This document shows positions 5,247 to 6,745 of a DNA stretch of 6,745 nt, piece by piece (position 1 is the first letter of the stretch; the number at the start of each line of letters is the position of its first letter). The stretch spans positions 1-6,745 of the forward strand of contig JAUWLG010000071.1 of assembly GCA_030613795.1 (NCBI GenBank). The letters run 5' to 3'. Under the pieces are notes generated by a model. That model saw only the letters and a list, made by a program, of their open reading frames with translations. It searched no databases and had not been told where the DNA came from. A program made the translations under genes and the position numbers. This DNA comes from Helicobacteraceae bacterium (lineage in GTDB: Bacteria; Campylobacterota; Campylobacteria; Campylobacterales; Sulfurimonadaceae).

Positions 5247-6506
5247 CTATTTTTTGTCCTCTAGTTTGACATTAACACTATTGGATGGCGCTGACTTTAT
5301 ACCATTTTTATCGACACTGACAACAGTGAAGGTGTACTCTTCACCATGTTTTAGTGAACTGTCTATCATCAAGGTCTTTTTGATGTTTTTAAAGACTTTA
5401 GTCTCACTGGACATAAACCCTTTTGAGATCTCTTTGGTCACGATGTATGAGACGGCGCGTTTGTCTGTTGATTTCCATGTCAGTTGTACCGTGGCATTCT
5501 CAACCATTGCTACGAGGTTTTTTGGCCCTCTTGGTGCATCGATAGTTGTTCCAACAGCTGGTTTCACAGCCCTTAGTTCACCGCCAAGGTTGTCTTTGTT
5601 AACACCTATGACTTTATAAAAGTACTGTTGAGAAGGCTTAGAGACCTTATCGTTATATCGCATTGTCTTAAGTCTGTCTGCGACAAGTTTGTACCGCCCA
5701 GTCTCACTTGTGGCACGATAGACCTGGTAATAGACGATATTGGCTTTGTTGTCATCTTTCCAACTAACCTTGATCACACCCGCTTTGCCTTGAGATGCGT
5801 TGATGGCATTAACAGGTGGAGGTGGTGCTTTGGTGACAACAGCGACACTTTGACTTGGTTTTGAGATGATGTCATTATAGGTCACTGATTTAAGGCGATA
5901 CTCATAACGGGTATTGTCTTTTAGGTCTGTGTCGATGTACTCAGCATTTAGACGACCTTTGATCGTTGCGATATTACGCCATTTATCAGCGCCATTTTGA
6001 CGACGCTCCAAACGGTACGCGACAATACTGCTGTCAGTGTGCGGACGCCAAACCAGTTTTGCGGCACGTACTAGAGATCCTGAGGTGCTGAAAAAGCTGA
6101 CAGAGCCTAAAAGGGGCTTTGTCTTTACGCTCACCTTTTTGGTCGCAAGAGAGGTGTTGCCTTTTGCATTATAGGTGGCGAAACGGTACTGGTATAGTGT
6201 CTCAGGCTTTAGTTTATCATCAAGGTAGTGGGTGACTTTGGCATTTTTGACCGTGTCGATCTGGAGCAGTTTGTTTGGCGTTTTAGATGATGGATCATTA
6301 CGGTAGACAATGACCCCTTTAACACGAGCATCAGTGATAGGTTTCCACTCAAATGCAGCGGCAGTCATATCGCTTAAGTACCCGTTTATTGATATTTTTG
6401 GCAGTGATTTGTCAACTTGCGCCGGTTTTGGAGGAGCCCCTGTACAAGCGCTAAGAAGCACTAATATCGAAGTGGCGCTCAAAATTTTTATGAGGTAATT
6501 GTTCAT
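5247..6506 (-). CDS. flpA: FlpA-like lipoprotein with four fibronectin type III domains
   Basis: 419 residues from the ATG at 6506. A lipoprotein signal peptide ends in lipobox L18-S-A-C21, so the mature protein is lipid-anchored, probably in the outer membrane. The rest is four FnIII-type beta domains at roughly 35-130, 134-226, 232-324 and 328-415. Each has a strand-B tryptophan (W54, W153, W249, W344) and a Y-x-Y/F-x-V/A-type strand. The context between an RluA-family synthase and trmB matches C. jejuni Cj1279c (FlpA), a fibronectin-binding adhesin. Residues 153-161 (W-R-P-H-T-D-S-S-I) align with the W-R-P-H-P-D-F-R-V segment reported as the FlpA fibronectin-binding site. Whether this protein binds fibronectin is unknown; in a free-living host its ancestral role is more likely in the cell envelope. 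A longer frame opening with TTG at 6524 is rejected because AGGAG sits 7 nt before the ATG. Confidence 0.88.
   Translation of the reverse strand: MNNYLIKILSATSILVLLSACTGAPPKPAQVDKSLPKISINGYLSDMTAAAFEWKPITDARVKGVIVYRNDPSSKTPNKLLQIDTVKNAKVTHYLDDKLKPETLYQYRFATYNAKGNTSLATKKVSVKTKPLLGSVSFFSTSGSLVRAAKLVWRPHTDSSIVAYRLERRQNGADKWRNIATIKGRLNAEYIDTDLKDNTRYEYRLKSVTYNDIISKPSQSVAVVTKAPPPPVNAINASQGKAGVIKVSWKDDNKANIVYYQVYRATSETGRYKLVADRLKTMRYNDKVSKPSQQYFYKVIGVNKDNLGGELRAVKPAVGTTIDAPRGPKNLVAMVENATVQLTWKSTDKRAVSYIVTKEISKGFMSSETKVFKNIKKTLMIDSSLKHGEEYTFTVVSVDKNGIKSAPSNSVNVKLEDKK
6024..6050 (-). other. FlpA fibronectin-binding-like segment in the second FnIII domain
   Basis: These codons encode W-R-P-H-T-D-S-S-I (residues 153-161). 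They match the start of the C. jejuni FlpA segment W-R-P-H-P-D-F-R-V (reported at 158-166) at W, R, P, H and D, at nearly the same residue number. The first FnIII domain has a weaker copy, W-K-P-I-T-D-A-R-V (54-62), so part of the match reflects the generic FnIII strand B-C turn. Confidence 0.6.
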
Positions 6507-6745
6507 TGATGATCTCCTGTTCAAAATATTTTTCTAAGTACTCTTGCATTGCCTGACTCAGTGGTGCTGAGAATTGGCAAAGCTTTTTTGTTGTCGGATG
6601 GATAAAGTAGAGGACGTAAGCATGGAGCAAGATCTGCTCAAGTTTGTCATTTTTGATCCCGTAAAGATGGTCCCCCAGGATATGACGAGAGAATGTCTCG
6701 AGGTGGACACGGATCTGGTGGGTACGTCCTGTAAAAAGTTTGCAG
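6451..6745 (-). CDS. RluA/RluD-family rRNA/tRNA pseudouridine synthase, C-terminal end (5' part outside window)
   Basis: 97 codons plus a TAG stop (6453-6451) are visible, in the frame beginning at 6744. They encode the conserved C-terminal part of RluA-family pseudouridine synthases: T-G-R-T-H-Q-I-R-V-H-L (5-15 of the fragment), H-I-L-G-D-H-L-Y-G (21-29), L-L-H-A-Y (39-43) and F-I-H-P-T-T-K-K (47-54). The catalytic aspartate lies upstream, outside the window, so RluA, RluC or RluD specificity cannot be decided. The enzyme isomerises uridine to pseudouridine in structured RNA. The last 56 nt overlap the start of flpA in another frame, and the flpA ribosome site lies inside this gene. C. jejuni has a pseudouridine synthase in the same place (Cj1280c), which supports the call. 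Confidence 0.88.
   Translation of the reverse strand, partial: CKLFTGRTHQIRVHLETFSRHILGDHLYGIKNDKLEQILLHAYVLYFIHPTTKKLCQFSAPLSQAMQEYLEKYFEQEIINEQLPHKNFERHFDISAS
6514..6518 (-). promoter_or_regulatory. Ribosome binding site deciding the flpA start
   Basis: AGGAG on the minus strand (6518-6514) lies 7 nt before the ATG at 6506-6504, an ideal spacing. It rules against a longer frame that opens with TTG at 6524, which lies upstream of the site. The resulting N-terminus (M-N-N-Y-L-I-K-I-L) makes a textbook lipoprotein signal peptide of 20 residues. The site is within the coding end of the pseudouridine synthase gene. Confidence 0.8.

Noticed and set aside
6507..6524. Extended FlpA start at TTG 6524
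   Set aside because: The good ribosome site (6518-6514) lies downstream of TTG and 7 nt before the ATG at 6506. The extension would also lengthen the signal peptide needlessly.

Overview
The window looks like chromosomal DNA from a member of the Campylobacterota (the former Epsilonproteobacteria), most like a free-living Sulfurimonas/Sulfurovum-type organism. The main reason is gene order. A pseudouridine synthase, a fibronectin type III lipoprotein, an unusually long TrmB, FtsE, FtsX and an M23/LytM-family coiled-coil protein follow one another in the same order that I recall for Campylobacter jejuni Cj1280c to Cj1275c and for the related Helicobacter pylori cluster. Base composition (moderately AT-rich, roughly 40% GC by eye) and lysine-rich proteins fit this. 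Genus-level placement is inference.

Every supported gene lies on the minus strand, so transcription runs from high to low coordinates. Region 1 (6745 down to 1409) is a very compact operon. It holds the 3' end of an RluA/RluD-family pseudouridine synthase (its last 55 coding bases plus stop-codon region overlap the next gene), a FlpA-like lipoprotein with four FnIII domains, trmB (3-nt gap), ftsE (8-nt overlap), ftsX (14-nt overlap) and an EnvC-like protein (stop and start share one A in TGATG). Region 2 (1408 to 1209) is a 200-nt intergenic stretch with two small inverted repeats and TATAAT-like boxes. It probably holds the end of the operon transcript and a promoter for what follows. Region 3 (1208 to 1) holds two exported proteins in tandem, 34 nt apart: a helical protein of 273 residues that resembles a stand-alone NIT-type sensor domain, and a MORN_2/YwqK-like protein made of 24-residue repeats, cut by the window edge.

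Functionally, ftsE, ftsX and the EnvC-like gene form a complete cell-separation module. The ATPase FtsE drives the membrane protein FtsX, which controls a periplasmic coiled-coil activator of peptidoglycan amidases. The LytM domain of that activator has lost its zinc ligands, so it should activate rather than cut. The same transcript carries two RNA-modification genes and a surface lipoprotein whose C. jejuni counterpart binds fibronectin.

I see no RNA gene, CRISPR array, insertion sequence or phage gene. The core operon is ordinary for the phylum. The least described part is the sensor-like/YwqK-like pair at the low-coordinate end.
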